From: Armatimonadota bacterium
Lineage (GTDB): Bacteria > Armatimonadota > Fimbriimonadia > Fimbriimonadales > ATM1
Direction: 5' to 3'
Assembly: GCA_013816225.1 (NCBI GenBank)
Contig: JACDEQ010000128.1
Location: forward strand, 1 to 6,396
Length of the DNA stretch: 6,396 nucleotides
The translations under genes and the position numbers were made by a program. This document shows positions 5,357-6,396 of the stretch, piece by piece (the stretch's first letter is position 1; every line of letters starts with the position of its first letter). The notes beneath the pieces were generated by a model. It did not search any database. It was not told where the DNA came from and worked only from the letters and a program-made list of their open reading frames with translations.

Positions 5357-6396
5357 GTGCCGAGGCGAGGTGGTGTCACGATCCTGCGGTTGCTGCCCGG
5401 GTTTGCGGCGGTCAGAGAGGCAGCCGCGCGGTTCAGTCACGATAAAGGCACGTTCTTCACGTCGAGCAATGCATCCAGTATCGCTCAGCTTCGGGACCAC
5501 ATCGAGGCTAGCGATGACTTGCGCAAGCACTACGAAACCGGCAGTATTCGTATCGACCTGCTCGGCTCGCTCGTCAGCGTTTTCGCGGACAGCGCAAACC
5601 TGCCTTTAGCCAGGCCGGCAGGATCAGACCACCAGGAGGCTCTCGCCGGACTCGCGGCGGAGAAACTGCCTAACGACAGTCCGTTCTTCGAGTGCCGCCA
5701 ACTGCCCGGCTTCCACGCTGCCCTTGTCGACACCCTGCAAGAGCTTCGCAGGCATGATATTGATCTCTCTCGTGCGGTTTCGCCGTCTCGCAAACTCGCA
5801 GACATTCACGACCTTGCGGAAGGTTTTGAGGACGCCCTTGCCACCCACCGGTTCACTACGCTGAGCCATCGTCTCAAGGGACTGCTCGATGCGTCACCAA
5901 GCGTCCCACAAGAGTTGAAGCTCGTGGTCTGGCTTTCCGAAACCGAGTGGCCGCCTCTGTGGCTGCGCTTCGGGGACTGGCTTCGCCTGGCAGGCCTCGA
6001 GCTTGTGTTCTTCACCGAGCGACACTTGACCGACGCTTCGTTTTTTCCTGCCGCGGCTCAGCTTGGGGCTGCCTTCCCCGACGCGAGGATCGAAGATGTC
6101 CAAAGCCGGGCGCCGGCGTGCGCCTCGTTATTTTCCGGCGGTGCTGCAGCCGCGCGATCGAACGATGGCGTCACAGTTCTGGAAGCCGCCGACGAGTACC
6201 TCGAATCTGAGTGGGCACTGCGAACCGTTCATTCCCACCTAGAGCTAGGAGAGCCCGAGGAGAGAATTTGCATATTCTCGCGGCATCTCGAGAACTACGG
6301 GCCGCTGCTCGAAGCCGCTTCGCTTCGATTCGGCGTACCGCTGAAAATGTCCCGGCAGGAGCCGCTGCTCGCCAACCCGTTCGCCTCGTACTGCGT
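5357..6396 (+). CDS. AddB/RexB-like helicase-nuclease subunit, N-terminal 346 residues; runs off the right edge
   Basis: The pattern fits the helicase-like N-terminal half of AddB-type PD-(D/E)XK nuclease proteins, which process double-strand DNA ends for recombination with an AddA helicase. Visible blocks are LPGFHAALVDTLQELRRHDIDL (two stretches joined at about 116-137), then KLADIHDLAEGFEDAL at 146-161, as in AddB. A later block has LEAADEYLESEWALRTVHSHL (275-295), ICIFSRHLENYGPLLE (304-319) and FGVPLKMSRQEPLLANPF (325-342), as in the UvrD-like second domain. No Walker A (GxGKT) is seen at the N-terminus, unlike Bacillus AddB. The nuclease motifs and any iron-sulphur cysteines would be beyond the window. 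The GTG start at 5357 is the first usable codon after the in-frame stop of the CDF gene; its ribosome site is weak. It is probably cotranscribed with modAB. The family call is by pattern only. Confidence 0.68.
   Translation, partial: MPRRGGVTILRLLPGFAAVREAAARFSHDKGTFFTSSNASSIAQLRDHIEASDDLRKHYETGSIRIDLLGSLVSVFADSANLPLARPAGSDHQEALAGLAAEKLPNDSPFFECRQLPGFHAALVDTLQELRRHDIDLSRAVSPSRKLADIHDLAEGFEDALATHRFTTLSHRLKGLLDASPSVPQELKLVVWLSETEWPPLWLRFGDWLRLAGLELVFFTERHLTDASFFPAAAQLGAAFPDARIEDVQSRAPACASLFSGGAAAARSNDGVTVLEAADEYLESEWALRTVHSHLELGEPEERICIFSRHLENYGPLLEAASLRFGVPLKMSRQEPLLANPFASYC

Overview
This is a bacterial chromosomal window with ordinary, densely packed coding DNA of moderately high G+C by eye. 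The tRNAs encode their CCA ends, GTG starts are common, and genes overlap or abut. It carries an adenosylcobalamin-dependent (class II) ribonucleotide reductase with its NrdR repressor, a molybdate-uptake lipoprotein and permease, and an AddB-like DNA-repair protein. The phylum cannot be fixed from this. There is no sign of phage, insertion sequence, plasmid or CRISPR. I did not find a wholly new system; the items that stand out are a cut-down cation-diffusion-facilitator protein and an atypical initiator tRNA.

Left arm, minus strand (1-3103, read right to left): a tRNA-Pro(TGG) gene with a candidate promoter, then a 155-bp regulatory interval, then nrdR, whose stop codon overlaps the start of nrdJ in an ATGA. 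nrdJ runs off the left edge. The regulatory interval holds two NrdR-box-like palindromes whose centres lie 32 bp apart (about three helical turns), followed by a perfect TATAAT. This is the classical arrangement for NrdR control of an RNR operon, here predicted to be autoregulatory: when dATP is plentiful, NrdR should shut off both itself and the reductase.

Divergent interval (3066-3174): 109 bp between tRNA-Pro (minus) and initiator tRNA-fMet(CAT) (plus), which must hold promoters for both directions. Only the tRNA-Pro one gives a reasonable candidate.

Right arm, plus strand (3175-6396): tRNA-fMet, then after 31 bp modA (lipoprotein), 5 bp, modB (permease), a 4-nt overlap, a 166-residue CDF-like protein, 12 bp, and an AddB-like protein that runs off the right edge. 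The spacing suggests one transcript. modA and modB supply the binding protein and membrane part of a molybdate ABC importer, but no modC ATPase is present here, so it must be elsewhere or shared. The CDF-like protein keeps the cytoplasmic dimerisation domain but lacks the metal-transporting helices. The AddB-like gene is functionally unrelated to the transport genes and is probably a passenger in the same transcription unit.
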